A stretch of 64,000 nt of DNA from UBA5536 sp964592595 (GCA_964592595.1 CAZQFH010000001.1:62001-126000); one strand, 5' to 3'. Shown: positions 45,245 through 54,328, counted from the first letter of the stretch. The notes: generated by a model from the sequence alone, not told the origin. Numbers and translations: made by a program.

Positions 45245-47718
45245 GAAACAGCCTGCTGAGCATATTCTTCTTTTTGATTCTGCTAAGCTGGAACACAGTT
45301 TTAGGGCAGTCTTCACGTGTCGTGAAACAAGCGCAGAAAAAATATGAATTCAAAGACTACGCTGGTGCCGTAAAGCTTTGGAAAAAAGCTTTTGATCAGG
45401 AGAAAGATGCTACGCTAAGGCTGCAACTCGCCTATCAGCTTGGTGAGGCTTATGCACAAATGAATCAACTCGAAAAGGCTGAAGTATGGCTTAAAGATGC
45501 CGTTGAAAGTGATCAGCCTTCAGTGGAATGGCTTATGCTGAAAGCTTCTGTACAGTTAAAACTTAACCAGCCTGAATCAGCTCAAAAAACCATAGCGCAA
45601 GCACTCGAAAAACAACCTTATTCCCGTCAATTACAGGATATGCTGGACATGATAAATCGCTGGCAAAAACAATCCTATCAAACAGATTTTCCCTTTGAGG
45701 AACTAAAGTCTGTTAATACTTCTTACAGCGATTATACAGCCCTTTGGAATCAGGAGCGGCTCCTGGTTTCGAGCAGTCGTTCCGGCGGGCAACATCAAAG
45801 CATTGATGGAAGAACTTCGGAGTATTACTCAGGGATTTTTGAGTTTAAACAAAATCAATTTGGTGATTTTGAGCAGCTAAATGAATTTAAATCTTTGAAA
45901 GGTCGCAATATCGGTACTCCTGCCATTGATCAATTACAGCAAAGAATTTTTTATACCAGCTGTAATAACGGTAAAAAACGCTGCACCATTTTAATGGCCT
46001 CCATTGATCCAGTTACCGGAAAAATCAGCAGGCCTAAACCAGCCCCATTTATGCAAAAGAAGGTGCATTATGGTCATCCGTTTGTTCGTGAAGATGGCAA
46101 GATGCTCTATTTCGTTTCTGACATGCCCGGTGGATATGGTGGCAAAGACATCTATAGGATCAGCATGCGCGAAGATGGTGGCTTTGGGCTGGCAATCAAT
46201 ATGGGGCCGCAGCTTAACACAACGGACGATGAACTTTTCCCGACAACAATAGGTGATAGTTTGTTATTGTTTGCAACAGAGCGCTATGCTGGTTATGGTG
46301 GTTTGGATTTATATGCCTCGCGGCTGAATGACGAACAGGCAAGCCGACCCATCCTGCTCGATTTTCCTTTCAATAGTCAGGGCGACGATTTTTACCTCAC
46401 CTTAAAACCGGGTGGCATTCGCGGATGGCTCAGCTCCAACCGCAATAGTAATACAAATGACGATATCTACACTTTTGAAGCTTTTCCGCTACGGGCAATC
46501 CTCGAAGGAGAACTAAAAGAAGAACATTCCGGTAAGCTGTTGGCTGATGTGGATATAAAAATTCTTGAGAATGGACTGAGTAAAAACATGATTAAAACTG
46601 ATTCGGGAGGATATTACCGGACAAGTGTTTCAATAGGAAGCAGCCTGGAAATTCATGCAGAAAAAGCTGGCTATTTTCCTGAAAAACGTTTTCAAAAAGT
46701 TGCCGACACAAGCCGTTTGATACGGCAGGATTTTGTGCTGGCGCTGCTAACTTATCCTGCTGCAATCAGTGGTTTTGTTACAGATAAAGAAACAAGGAAA
46801 CCACTTCATTCAGATAAGGTGATGATTAACGGGCCAGGTGGTTTCTATTTGGAAACATTCACTAATTCGCAGGGCGAATACCGTTTCGATTCCTTAAAAC
46901 CTAACCATATTTATACCGTGAAAGTGACCAAAAAGGGCTATTTCAGCGAATCACGTGTTTGCAGGATACCAGAAGCCCGAAAGCCGCTGCTGCTGAATAA
47001 GCAAAATGGGGTGGATATGGATTTTGAATTGGTTGCCATTCAGGAAAAGAAGGAGGTGGTGATTAATAATATTTATTATGACTTTGATAAGGCCACGTTA
47101 CGCGAAAGCTCAAAATTGGAGCTGAACAAACTGGTCTCGATGCTGCGTGAAACACCCAACGTGATTGTGCAAATCAATGCCCATACCGATACGCGTGGTA
47201 GTCATGCCTACAATGATAAACTTTCTGACAGTCGTGCTGCTTCCGTTGTTAATTATCTGATAGCTAACGGTATAGATCCGGAACGACTGGTATCCAGAGG
47301 TCTGGGTAAAAGTAACCCCATAATCCCAAATGCTAAATCTGAAACTGAACATCAGGCCAACCGAAGAACAACATTTACCGTAACCGGAACCGACTTTAAA
47401 CCGGTAATTTCACAAAACAGTTTTATTCTGAAGGGGACGGCCGACCTTGTTTATCGGGTACAGCTTATGGCAACTGCCAATAGCTTTGATCCTGAAAGTT
47501 ATTTTGCAGTTTTAAAAGCTATTATTCCTGATGCCAGGTTTTACGTAAATGCCACAAATAATATTTTCCGCTACGAAATAGGCGACAGACAGAATCTATC
47601 AACTGCAGAAGCTTTGAAAAATCAGGTATTGGCTGCTGGTTTTGCAGATTGTTTTATTGTGCCTTATCACAACGGAAAACGCATCACAATGGAAGAAGCT
47701 AAACAAATCAAACCATGA
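45241..47718 (+). CDS. PorE-like OmpA-family protein with TPR, beta-propeller and C-terminal SPOR-like domain
   Basis: An 825-residue envelope protein. In order: signal peptide (1-23), TPRs (about 25-135), a PD40/WD40-like propeller (about 140-415; LYFVSDMPGGYGGKDIY, STNRN-like blade ends), two carboxypeptidase-regulatory-like beta domains (about 420-600), an OmpA peptidoglycan-binding domain (about 605-715; NAHTDTRG and LSDSRAASVVNYL), and at the end (about 735-825) a SPOR-like fold starting YRVQLMA. The first four parts match PorE, the T9SS part that ties the machine to the cell wall; the SPOR end is additional. It overlaps the adhesin and porP/sprF genes by 4 bases each. Confidence 0.9.
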   Translation: MRNSLLSIFFFLILLSWNTVLGQSSRVVKQAQKKYEFKDYAGAVKLWKKAFDQEKDATLRLQLAYQLGEAYAQMNQLEKAEVWLKDAVESDQPSVEWLMLKASVQLKLNQPESAQKTIAQALEKQPYSRQLQDMLDMINRWQKQSYQTDFPFEELKSVNTSYSDYTALWNQERLLVSSSRSGGQHQSIDGRTSEYYSGIFEFKQNQFGDFEQLNEFKSLKGRNIGTPAIDQLQQRIFYTSCNNGKKRCTILMASIDPVTGKISRPKPAPFMQKKVHYGHPFVREDGKMLYFVSDMPGGYGGKDIYRISMREDGGFGLAINMGPQLNTTDDELFPTTIGDSLLLFATERYAGYGGLDLYASRLNDEQASRPILLDFPFNSQGDDFYLTLKPGGIRGWLSSNRNSNTNDDIYTFEAFPLRAILEGELKEEHSGKLLADVDIKILENGLSKNMIKTDSGGYYRTSVSIGSSLEIHAEKAGYFPEKRFQKVADTSRLIRQDFVLALLTYPAAISGFVTDKETRKPLHSDKVMINGPGGFYLETFTNSQGEYRFDSLKPNHIYTVKVTKKGYFSESRVCRIPEARKPLLLNKQNGVDMDFELVAIQEKKEVVINNIYYDFDKATLRESSKLELNKLVSMLRETPNVIVQINAHTDTRGSHAYNDKLSDSRAASVVNYLIANGIDPERLVSRGLGKSNPIIPNAKSETEHQANRRTTFTVTGTDFKPVISQNSFILKGTADLVYRVQLMATANSFDPESYFAVLKAIIPDARFYVNATNNIFRYEIGDRQNLSTAEALKNQVLAAGFADCFIVPYHNGKRITMEEAKQIKP

Positions 47719-48620
47719 GCAGGATGTTGAAATACCTATTTTTGGCTGCAAGCCTGCTGTTTGTGTGGCAGGCCAGTGCACAAACGGATCTGTTGTTTAG
47801 CCTTCACGGGATGAATCAAAAGGTTTTTAATCCAGCTGCAATGGACGACAACGGACGCGTCAATCTGGAGTTGATGGCCAGGCAGCAATGGATTGGCTTC
47901 CCGGATGCGCCTGCTGTGCAGTATCTTAGTGCAGATATGTTTATGGATGAGCAGCCTATGGGTCTCAAATTAAGCTTTCTGAATCAGACCGCTGGAAAAG
48001 AAATCACCCGACAGTTGAGTCTGGCTTATGCTTATCAGGTAAGACTTTTGAATGAGCTCGATCTTCGTTTTGGCCTCGGTGCAGGTTTTTATCAACGTCA
48101 GGTGCTTTATTCGGAATTGATTTTTGACGAAGGTAACGAGCCACTTATAAAACCTGACGAGTCAATAATAAAACCTGATTTTTCTTTTGGTCTGGAGCTC
48201 TATTGGAATGCCTTTACGCTTGGATTGGCTGCCAATCATATCACAACTCCCAATCGAAAAGCAACAATTTTCAAGATCCCATTACATAATCATTTTTACC
48301 TGACGCATCAGTTGGTTCTCAACGAACAAAGCCGTTTGCTGTCAGAGATTTCCTGGCATCAGCAGGGACCGATAAACAGGATGCAATTGGGTGCTGTGAT
48401 TGAAGCTGGTATTTTAGAAGCCGGACTCGCCTACAGGCATCAGGATGCTTTGATAATAAGAGCAGGTATTGCACTTTCGGAAACAATAAAGTTGCGGTAT
48501 GCCTATGACTTAGGTATTTCAAAAATAGCGAATTACAACAGCGGCACGCATGAAATCAGCCTGCGGTTTGGTTTCCCCAAGAAGTCGGGAACATTTCTGT
48601 CGCCCAGATTTTTGGATTAG
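47715..48620 (+). CDS. PorP/SprF-family T9SS outer-membrane protein
   Basis: The 301-residue barrel protein begins with a signal peptide (ending QASAQ) and the family start LLFSLHGMNQKVFNPAAM, then LMARQQWIGFPDAP and strands ending in RYAYDLGISKI and SLRFGF. Members assist secretion or surface attachment of a type B-domain cargo; by analogy with SprF and SprB of Flavobacterium johnsoniae, this one probably serves the adhesin in the same operon. It overlaps the OmpA gene by 4 bases. Confidence 0.94.
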   Translation: MSRMLKYLFLAASLLFVWQASAQTDLLFSLHGMNQKVFNPAAMDDNGRVNLELMARQQWIGFPDAPAVQYLSADMFMDEQPMGLKLSFLNQTAGKEITRQLSLAYAYQVRLLNELDLRFGLGAGFYQRQVLYSELIFDEGNEPLIKPDESIIKPDFSFGLELYWNAFTLGLAANHITTPNRKATIFKIPLHNHFYLTHQLVLNEQSRLLSEISWHQQGPINRMQLGAVIEAGILEAGLAYRHQDALIIRAGIALSETIKLRYAYDLGISKIANYNSGTHEISLRFGFPKKSGTFLSPRFLD

Positions 48621-48644
48621 CACAACAAATTTAGCCTGGTTTAA

Positions 48645-50249
48645 TTACTTCTCGGTTGGATGAATCACCTCCGAAAACATATCTTTCTTTTCCAGTATTT
48701 CAAGTGCCTGCATTATAGTTTCATCCTGTTCGCTCACCACCTGATAATAGGCTTCCATATCCCAGATGTTTCGGGCTATCAAAGCTTTGATCTGCATCCG
48801 GATGAAATCTTCTGAACGCTGGTATAAGGCGTCATCAAATTCCACCTTTTCTTCTTCGGCCATTGCCAGAAAATGGGTCATCATGGTTTCATCCACCTCG
48901 AATCCTTTGACAAACTTTTCGGTGGTTCTGTAGGTTTTTTTTATTTCATCACGCTTTGCGTTAGAAAAATCAATGGTATAGCGATTGAAAACGCCTTTGC
49001 GAATCAGATCGGAATAGTAAGTGGTTAAATGCAATGTGTCAACGGGCACAAAAATATCCGGCATGATGCCGCCTCCGCCAAAAACAGTTCTTTTGGCAGC
49101 AGTAAAATATTTGAGCGAATCGGGGAAATGGATGCTGTCGGCATTCACCAGTTCGCCCTTGCGCTGCCGTTCGATCAGATCCTTGAAATAGTTTTCGCTT
49201 CCCTCATCGTAAGGGCGTTGGATACTGCGGCCGCTTGGTGTAAAATAACGAGCTGCCGTAAGGCGTATCACTGCACCATCAGGAAGCTGAAAAGGCCTTT
49301 GAACCAGACCTTTACCAAACGAACGACGGCCAATAACAATGCCGCGATCCCAATCCTGAACAGCACCCGAAACAATCTCACTGGCCGAAGCCGAGCCTTC
49401 ATTGATCAACACAACCAACTTTCCTTTTTCAAAGCTTCCTTTGGTGGTTGCCGAAAAATCCTGACGAGGACTTTTTAAGCCTTCGGTATAAACAATCAGC
49501 TTGCCTTCGTCCAGAAATTCATCTGAAAGCTCAACGGCTACATTCAAAAACCCTCCCGAATTTCCTCTCAGGTCAAGGACTAAACTTTCCATACCGTCTT
49601 TGGTGAGTTCGGCCATGCTTTGATAAAATTCTTCCATCGAAGTTTTTGAAAAACGATTCAGTTTTATATAACCAACTTTTTTGTCAAGCATAAAAGCTGC
49701 ATCAATACTGTTGATAGGAATTTTATCCCGGACAATGGTATAGTCAATCAATTCGGGCTGATAATTCCTGAGAATGCTCACATCAACCGTCGTACCTTTT
49801 TTGCCACGAAGCCTGTCCATCACATATTTATTGTTGATTTTTTTGCCGAAAGCTTCTTCCCCATCTATTTTCAAAATACGATCGCCGGCAAGTATGCCCA
49901 GTTTTTCGGAAGGGCCGCCTGGCACAGGAGCAACCACCAAAATGGTGTCGCGCAGCAACTGAAAGGTTACGCCAATGCCTTCAAAACTTCCTTCGAGTGG
50001 CTCGTTGGCCGCATCAATGTCATCTTTAGAGTAATAGGAAGAATGCGGATCCAGCTCTTTAAGCATCGAAACGATGGCATCTTCAACCAATTCGGGGGTA
50101 TCTGTGCTGTCAACATAAAAATTATCGATATAAAACAGTGCCGCAGCAAATTTCTGGGTTGTTTCTTTCGGGTCGATTTTTCCCGGCTTTTGAGCCATGG
50201 CTGCAAAACCTGCGAGCAACAAGAAAAGGATCAGGGTTATATTCTTCAT
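48645..50249 (-). CDS. S41-family C-terminal processing peptidase
   Basis: I start at the ATG whose codon is 50249-50247, giving signal peptide MKNITLILFLLLAGFAAMAQ; the frame extends upstream to 50324 without a likely start. The 534-residue periplasmic serine peptidase has a PDZ domain (about 85-175; GSFEGIGVTFQL to GDRILKIDGE) and the S41 catalytic core with S288 in GSASASE and K313 in FGKGLVQ, 25 apart as in Tsp/CtpA. Substrates are unknown; family members trim envelope proteins. It is monocistronic, converging with the adhesin operon, with a -7 box at 50322-50329. Confidence 0.95.
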   Translation of the reverse strand: MKNITLILFLLLAGFAAMAQKPGKIDPKETTQKFAAALFYIDNFYVDSTDTPELVEDAIVSMLKELDPHSSYYSKDDIDAANEPLEGSFEGIGVTFQLLRDTILVVAPVPGGPSEKLGILAGDRILKIDGEEAFGKKINNKYVMDRLRGKKGTTVDVSILRNYQPELIDYTIVRDKIPINSIDAAFMLDKKVGYIKLNRFSKTSMEEFYQSMAELTKDGMESLVLDLRGNSGGFLNVAVELSDEFLDEGKLIVYTEGLKSPRQDFSATTKGSFEKGKLVVLINEGSASASEIVSGAVQDWDRGIVIGRRSFGKGLVQRPFQLPDGAVIRLTAARYFTPSGRSIQRPYDEGSENYFKDLIERQRKGELVNADSIHFPDSLKYFTAAKRTVFGGGGIMPDIFVPVDTLHLTTYYSDLIRKGVFNRYTIDFSNAKRDEIKKTYRTTEKFVKGFEVDETMMTHFLAMAEEEKVEFDDALYQRSEDFIRMQIKALIARNIWDMEAYYQVVSEQDETIMQALEILEKKDMFSEVIHPTEK

Positions 50250-50321
50250 GCTTAACATCTTAAAATCAGTTTTAAACTTATTTGCTTGAGTTTTGTGAAA
50301 CACACTTTCATGCAAAACACC

Positions 50322-50329
50322 CAAAAGTA
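50322..50329 (-). promoter_or_regulatory. -7 box of the S41 peptidase gene
   Basis: The reverse strand reads TACTTTTG, a perfect TAnnTTTG match, 73 bases before the chosen start codon. This supports the 50249 start, since the upstream frame would begin at 50324, inside this box. Confidence 0.45.
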
Positions 50330-50435
50330 AACAATTATTGCCAGTTCAGGTTTTACAATCAGTTTATGGCCGTTAAAGTTTGTTAAGCTAAATGGACGTT
50401 TCCAGGGAAAAATTTAGTGTTTTTTGCTTTTAAAA

Positions 50436-50471
50436 AATAAAAAAAAGCACTTCCGATAAAAGAAGCGCTTT
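50436..50471 (-). terminator. Intrinsic terminator of the E1 dehydrogenase gene
   Basis: AAAGCACTTC (50444-50453) pairs with GAAGCGCTTT (50462-50471) with one A-C mismatch, followed on the reverse strand by a T-run. It lies 23 bases past the stop. Confidence 0.7.
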
Positions 50472-50494
50472 GTATATCATTTGATTTTAAGTCT

Positions 50495-52540
50495 TTAGAA
50501 ATCCAGAATTTCCTTAGCCGCTGCATAGATTTTATCGGCATTGGGTAATATGGCTTTTTCCAGAATCCGATTAAAACCAACCGGAGTAAAAGTAGATCCA
50601 ACACGTTTTACCGGTGCATCAAGGTATTCAAAAGCTTCTTCGGCAACAATGGAAGCCAGCTCGCCACCAAATCCGGCAAAAACCTTTTCTTCATGCACAA
50701 CCAGCACACGCGAAGTTTTCTTAACAGTTTCGATTATAGCTTCTTTATCCAAGGGAATCAGGCTGCGGATGTCGAGCACCTCGATTTCTTTGCCTGTTTC
50801 GTCGCTGATGCGATCAGCCACCTGAACGGCCATGTGCGTAGTGTTGCCATAAGTGATGATACTCAAATCGGAGCCACTGCGACGGATGCGTGCTTTGCCG
50901 AAAGGCACCTCAAAATCATCAGGCACTACGGTTTCGGCAACCGGATCATTATACAGTGCTTTTGGTTCCAGAAATACTGTTGGTCCCTGGCTGCGCAAGG
51001 CAGTGCGCAAAAGTCCTGCCGCATCATCGGCATATGAAGGATAAACGATACGCAAACCGGGGAAGGTAGCCAACGCTCCTTCGATGGTTTGAGAGTGATA
51101 CAGGCCACCGCCGATATAACCACCAGATGCCAAACGAATTACAACATTAGGTGAAAAAGCACCATTGCTGCGCCAGTAATCATGCGAAGTTTCAACCAAT
51201 TGTTCCATGGCAGGCCAGAAATAATCGGCAAATTCAGCGCCTTCAACAACGATACGAATCTTATCATTGTAGCGACTCATACCATTGGCCGTTCCCATAA
51301 TATAATCCTCGGCAATTGGCGCATTGAACACCCGCTCTTTGCCAAATTCCTGCTGCATGCCCTTGGTTACATTAAAGATACCGCCTTTGTCTTTGTTGGC
51401 AACATCCTGTCCCCAGATATAGGTATCGGGGTTTTTGCGGAATTCGTTCTTAAGGGTTTCATTCAAGGCCTGAATATACTTCAAAGAATCTCCTTTGGTT
51501 CCGTCGTGCAGACCTTTAGGATATTTTTCTGCTTTGTAAGCTTCGGGTAAAACAAAATCGAAAATGCTGTCCGGACTTGGATCAGCAGCTTTGATCACCT
51601 TTTTGTGTGCCGCAGAGATGGTCTTTTTGGCCTCTGTATCCAGTGCATTGAGTTCGTCTTCGGTAAATTTACCTGAATGAATCAGCTGCACCCTGAAGCG
51701 TGTCATCGGGTCGCTGTTACTTACGCAATGTCTTTCATTATCATCGCGATACAGCTCGTGACGATCAGAATTGGAGTGCGAATGAATACGAACACAATTG
51801 GCATGAACGATTACCGGTTCGCCATACTTTTCGATATGTTCACGTGCTTCGAACATGGCATTCATCGAATTGAACACGTTTTTGCCATCGCAATAGATGA
51901 TTTTCAGATTGCGTATGCCACGGTAATTTTCGGCTGCTCTGCGGTTTGCAGATTGATCTTTCTGCGGTACAGAAATTCCGTATTGGTTATCCTGAAAAAC
52001 AAAAAGTACCGGTAGTTTTTCGTTTGAAGCACCATTGATGGCTTCAAAAACGTAACCCTCAGAGGTGGAGGATTCACCTTGTGAGCTGATGGCAATACCT
52101 TTGGCATCATAACGTTTTATGCCTCTGGCTGTTCCAACAGCATGAAGGGTATGATTTCCCGTGGCCGAGGAAACGTTTTGTATGTTCCATTCGGGTTTGG
52201 CAAAGTGATTCGACATATGACGACCACCACTGGCCGGATCATCGGCTTTGGAAAGACCATTCAGGATGATCTCCTCGGCTGTGAGCCCTGCCGAAATGGC
52301 TGTGAGCATATCACGATAATAAGGAAACAGGTAGTCGGTATCGCGGTTAAAAACCTGGCCAATAGCAAGTTGAATACCATCATGTCCGGCATAAGGAGCG
52401 TGATACGACCAGCCAAGTGCCTGCTTGAGGTAATTAGGTGCTTTTTCATCGAGCTGACGGCCAAGGGTCATCAGACTATACCACCTTTTGAGGGTTTCCT
52501 TGTCCGTATTGTCTAAGGTAAATTTTCTTTTTTGTGTCAT
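50495..52540 (-). CDS. Fused E1 alpha-beta of a branched-chain-type 2-oxoacid dehydrogenase
   Basis: This thiamine diphosphate enzyme decarboxylates a 2-oxoacid and passes the acyl group to the E2 lipoyl domain. I use the ATG at 52540-52538 (MTQKRKF); a TTG two codons earlier is less likely. The 681 residues are E1-alpha (about 1-325) fused to E1-beta (about 345-681). The diphosphate-binding motif is G155-E156-S157 with N185 26 residues further on; Glu in place of the usual Asp is also known in branched-chain E1-alpha. The beta part shows GQDVANKDKGGIFNVTKG, EGAEFADYFWPAMEQL and KVFAGFGGEL. E2 and E3 are not adjacent. Pyruvate as substrate is not excluded. Confidence 0.93.
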   Translation of the reverse strand: MTQKRKFTLDNTDKETLKRWYSLMTLGRQLDEKAPNYLKQALGWSYHAPYAGHDGIQLAIGQVFNRDTDYLFPYYRDMLTAISAGLTAEEIILNGLSKADDPASGGRHMSNHFAKPEWNIQNVSSATGNHTLHAVGTARGIKRYDAKGIAISSQGESSTSEGYVFEAINGASNEKLPVLFVFQDNQYGISVPQKDQSANRRAAENYRGIRNLKIIYCDGKNVFNSMNAMFEAREHIEKYGEPVIVHANCVRIHSHSNSDRHELYRDDNERHCVSNSDPMTRFRVQLIHSGKFTEDELNALDTEAKKTISAAHKKVIKAADPSPDSIFDFVLPEAYKAEKYPKGLHDGTKGDSLKYIQALNETLKNEFRKNPDTYIWGQDVANKDKGGIFNVTKGMQQEFGKERVFNAPIAEDYIMGTANGMSRYNDKIRIVVEGAEFADYFWPAMEQLVETSHDYWRSNGAFSPNVVIRLASGGYIGGGLYHSQTIEGALATFPGLRIVYPSYADDAAGLLRTALRSQGPTVFLEPKALYNDPVAETVVPDDFEVPFGKARIRRSGSDLSIITYGNTTHMAVQVADRISDETGKEIEVLDIRSLIPLDKEAIIETVKKTSRVLVVHEEKVFAGFGGELASIVAEEAFEYLDAPVKRVGSTFTPVGFNRILEKAILPNADKIYAAAKEILDF

Positions 52541-52584
52541 TATCAAAATTTTGAGCTAAATAAGCTTTGTTTTTTCAGCATTTG

Positions 52585-52592
52585 CAAAATTA
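52585..52592 (-). promoter_or_regulatory. -7 box of the E1 dehydrogenase gene
   Basis: The reverse strand reads TAATTTTG, a perfect TAnnTTTG match, 45 bases before the start codon. Confidence 0.45.
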
Positions 52593-52853
52593 TAAAATTT
52601 GGCTAATTTTTAACTGTTCTAAATAACTTACTGTCTTTATTGCAATGCAAACGGTTGAACCGTATTTAACTTAACCAGCATAATCTATCAAAGAAGTAAC
52701 AAGCATGAATGGAAAAGGGTTCAATACCTTATTATTTATAAGTGCTTTTTAATTCACTCAAAAAAAATTAATCCAAATGACGTATTATCTAAAACATATT
52801 TTGCAAAATCAATTTAAACCTTACTTCATTACTAAAAAAAAATCCGCATTTGT

Positions 52854-52884
52854 CTTGGATTTTGAAATATAATTGTTATGTTTG
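52854..52884 (+). promoter_or_regulatory. Promoter candidate of the peptide-GLPGLI operon
   Basis: TATGTTTG (52877-52884) is a perfect -7 box; CTTG at 52854-52857 stands 19 bases upstream, one mismatch from the -33 TTTG at normal spacing. It would give a leader of about 290 bases that includes the C10 tract. Confidence 0.42.
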
Positions 52885-53185
52885 TGACCAACAACAAAGC
52901 ATCATTAACCAATGTATCTGACAATCAACATATTACCCCCCCCCCATTTTAACTCTGGTATTTTGCTTCGAATTCCAGTTACCGCATTTACTTAAGCCTT
53001 GGTTTTATGTGTTTTCATGGTTGGTTTTATGTTGTTGTCATTTTATACTTTATTGCACAACAAAATATATTTTTTGGTTGGGGAAAAATAAATTTGATCG
53101 AATTGTGCCACTTTAGTAGTTTATTACTGAGGTGGCCTATAATACATCAATTAAATCGAATTAATAAATTAAATACCAATATTTT

Positions 53186-53368
53186 ATGAATAAGTTAGTA
53201 GCAAGCATTTTGTTTTTATCCTTTCTATCGATTGGAATTCCAAAAATAACTAAAGCTGCCGCCGAACCATATGCAACAGTTATTCTGTGCGATACATATG
53301 TAACAGTTTGTAATGACGAAGATATCACAGACTGGGTTGCATTATTATGTAATAAAAATGAAAATTAG
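53186..53368 (+). CDS. Small exported cysteine-containing peptide, first gene of the GLPGLI operon
   Basis: The gene encodes 60 residues. It starts with a signal peptide (MNKLVASILFLSFLSIGI, probable cleavage after TKA near residue 24), leaving a mature peptide of about 36 residues with three cysteines in a C-x6-C-x11-C arrangement (ILC, TVC, LLC) and an acidic turn NDEDITD. I know no family for it. It opens an operon with three GLPGLI proteins and an outer-membrane receptor-like protein, and a strong stem-loop follows 14 bases after its stop, as after genes whose product is wanted in excess. A matured or exported signal or toxin peptide is inference; a structural envelope peptide is equally possible. 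Confidence 0.7.
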   Translation: MNKLVASILFLSFLSIGIPKITKAAAEPYATVILCDTYVTVCNDEDITDWVALLCNKNEN

Positions 53369-53382
53369 TTTGAATTAGTTTT

Positions 53383-53412
53383 AGCAGGGAGTTAATTCTC
53401 CCTGCTTAAATT
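53383..53412 (+). terminator. Stem-loop (partial terminator) after the peptide gene
   Basis: AGCAGGGAG (53383-53391) pairs perfectly with CTCCCTGCT (53398-53406) around a 6-base loop; the following bases (TAAATTTCTTC) are only moderately T-rich. It lies 14 bases after the peptide stop and 21 before the first GLPGLI gene. Partial termination or RNA stabilisation would give more peptide than downstream proteins. Confidence 0.6.
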
Positions 53413-53427
53413 TCTTCAATATTTAAT

Positions 53428-54285
53428 ATGAAAATATTAATGATTATGAAAAAACACAATCTGTATAAAATCCAAATTTTGGTTATACTTTTTCAAATAT
53501 TTCCCTATGCCGGCTTTAGTCAATTTTTCGATCACCCATGCAAGGTAATTGACACCACTTACCTCTATGTCGTTTATAATTTGAGGTGGAAGGAAGATAC
53601 CAACGATCTTCAAAATGTTAATAGTGAGGAAATGATTCTTTTTATAGGTAGAGAAAAGAGTAAGTTTATGAGTTATAATCAATATCGATTTAAGGAAGCC
53701 GGACGAATAGCAGAACGGGAAGGTAAGCTTTCGGCATTTTTGAATGAAGAAACAATAAAAAGTTTTAATGCCAAGCTTACTTATCAAATTTACAAGAACT
53801 TCCCACAAGAAAGCTATACTTATACGAAAAGGATCATGCCTACAAATTTTGTTTATGAGGAGCCACTAAGCATTTATCAATGGGAATTTAGTGAACTTAC
53901 TGATACAATTGGAGAATATGTTGCACATTGTGCACTGACCGATTATGGAGGAAGGAAGTGGGTCGCATGGTACACTCCTGAAATACCTATCAATGAGGGA
54001 CCATATAAATTTAAGGGATTGCCTGGTCTTATCATCAAACTGCATGATGAACTTAATCATTATGTTTTTGAACTTAATCGAATAGAACGCCCTGAGGGAA
54101 CACACTTAATTGAATATGAGGATAAGGACTGGATTAAAACTAACCGGGTTACCTTTTTACAAGCAGAAAGTAATTTCAGACATGATATTATTAGTCGAGT
54201 TAAAGATGCTGGTGGTAATAGCCAGACACAGCAAGTAGCAGCAAAAAACATGATGAAACGAAATAATCCCATTGAATTAGAGTGA
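53428..54285 (+). CDS. GLPGLI-family protein, copy 1
   Basis: The product has 285 residues from the ATG at 53428; an internal ATG at 53446 (MKKHNLYK) gives a more usual signal peptide and may be the real start. After the signal (ending FSQ), the mature protein carries the family block near residues 170-210: YGGRKWVAWYT, EIPINEGPYKFKGLPGLIIKLHDE. A Cys precedes this block (AHCALTDYGG). GLPGLI proteins are exported beta-rich proteins of Bacteroidota with no established function, often next to TonB-receptor-like genes. This copy is the most diverged of the three tandem copies. Confidence 0.85.
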   Translation: MKILMIMKKHNLYKIQILVILFQIFPYAGFSQFFDHPCKVIDTTYLYVVYNLRWKEDTNDLQNVNSEEMILFIGREKSKFMSYNQYRFKEAGRIAEREGKLSAFLNEETIKSFNAKLTYQIYKNFPQESYTYTKRIMPTNFVYEEPLSIYQWEFSELTDTIGEYVAHCALTDYGGRKWVAWYTPEIPINEGPYKFKGLPGLIIKLHDELNHYVFELNRIERPEGTHLIEYEDKDWIKTNRVTFLQAESNFRHDIISRVKDAGGNSQTQQVAAKNMMKRNNPIELE

Positions 54286-54328
54286 TTTAAATTAAAGATG
54301 CTCAATTAACACTATATTTATTATTTTA

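Larger units (their letters stand above)
52541..53185. other. Long AT-rich intergenic region with a C10 tract, upstream of the peptide operon
   Basis: 645 bases without a convincing gene. It contains -7 boxes for the reverse E1 gene (52585-52592) and for the forward peptide operon (52877-52884), another TAAATTTG at 53089-53096, and a run of ten C at 52936-52945, striking in such AT-rich surroundings. The peptide gene would have a leader of about 290 bases from the first forward box, or about 80 from the second. A 60-codon open frame at 53007-53189 is not believed. Confidence 0.55.

Noticed and set aside
52040..52100. Altered thiamine diphosphate motif (GES in place of GDG)
   Set aside because: Glu at the Asp position is known in branched-chain E1-alpha and N185 is at the right spacing, so no inactivation is implied.
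53007..53189. 60-codon open frame just upstream of the Cys peptide gene
   Set aside because: Many Cys/Trp/aromatics without signal-peptide logic, overlaps the start of the believable peptide gene, and lies in a promoter region.
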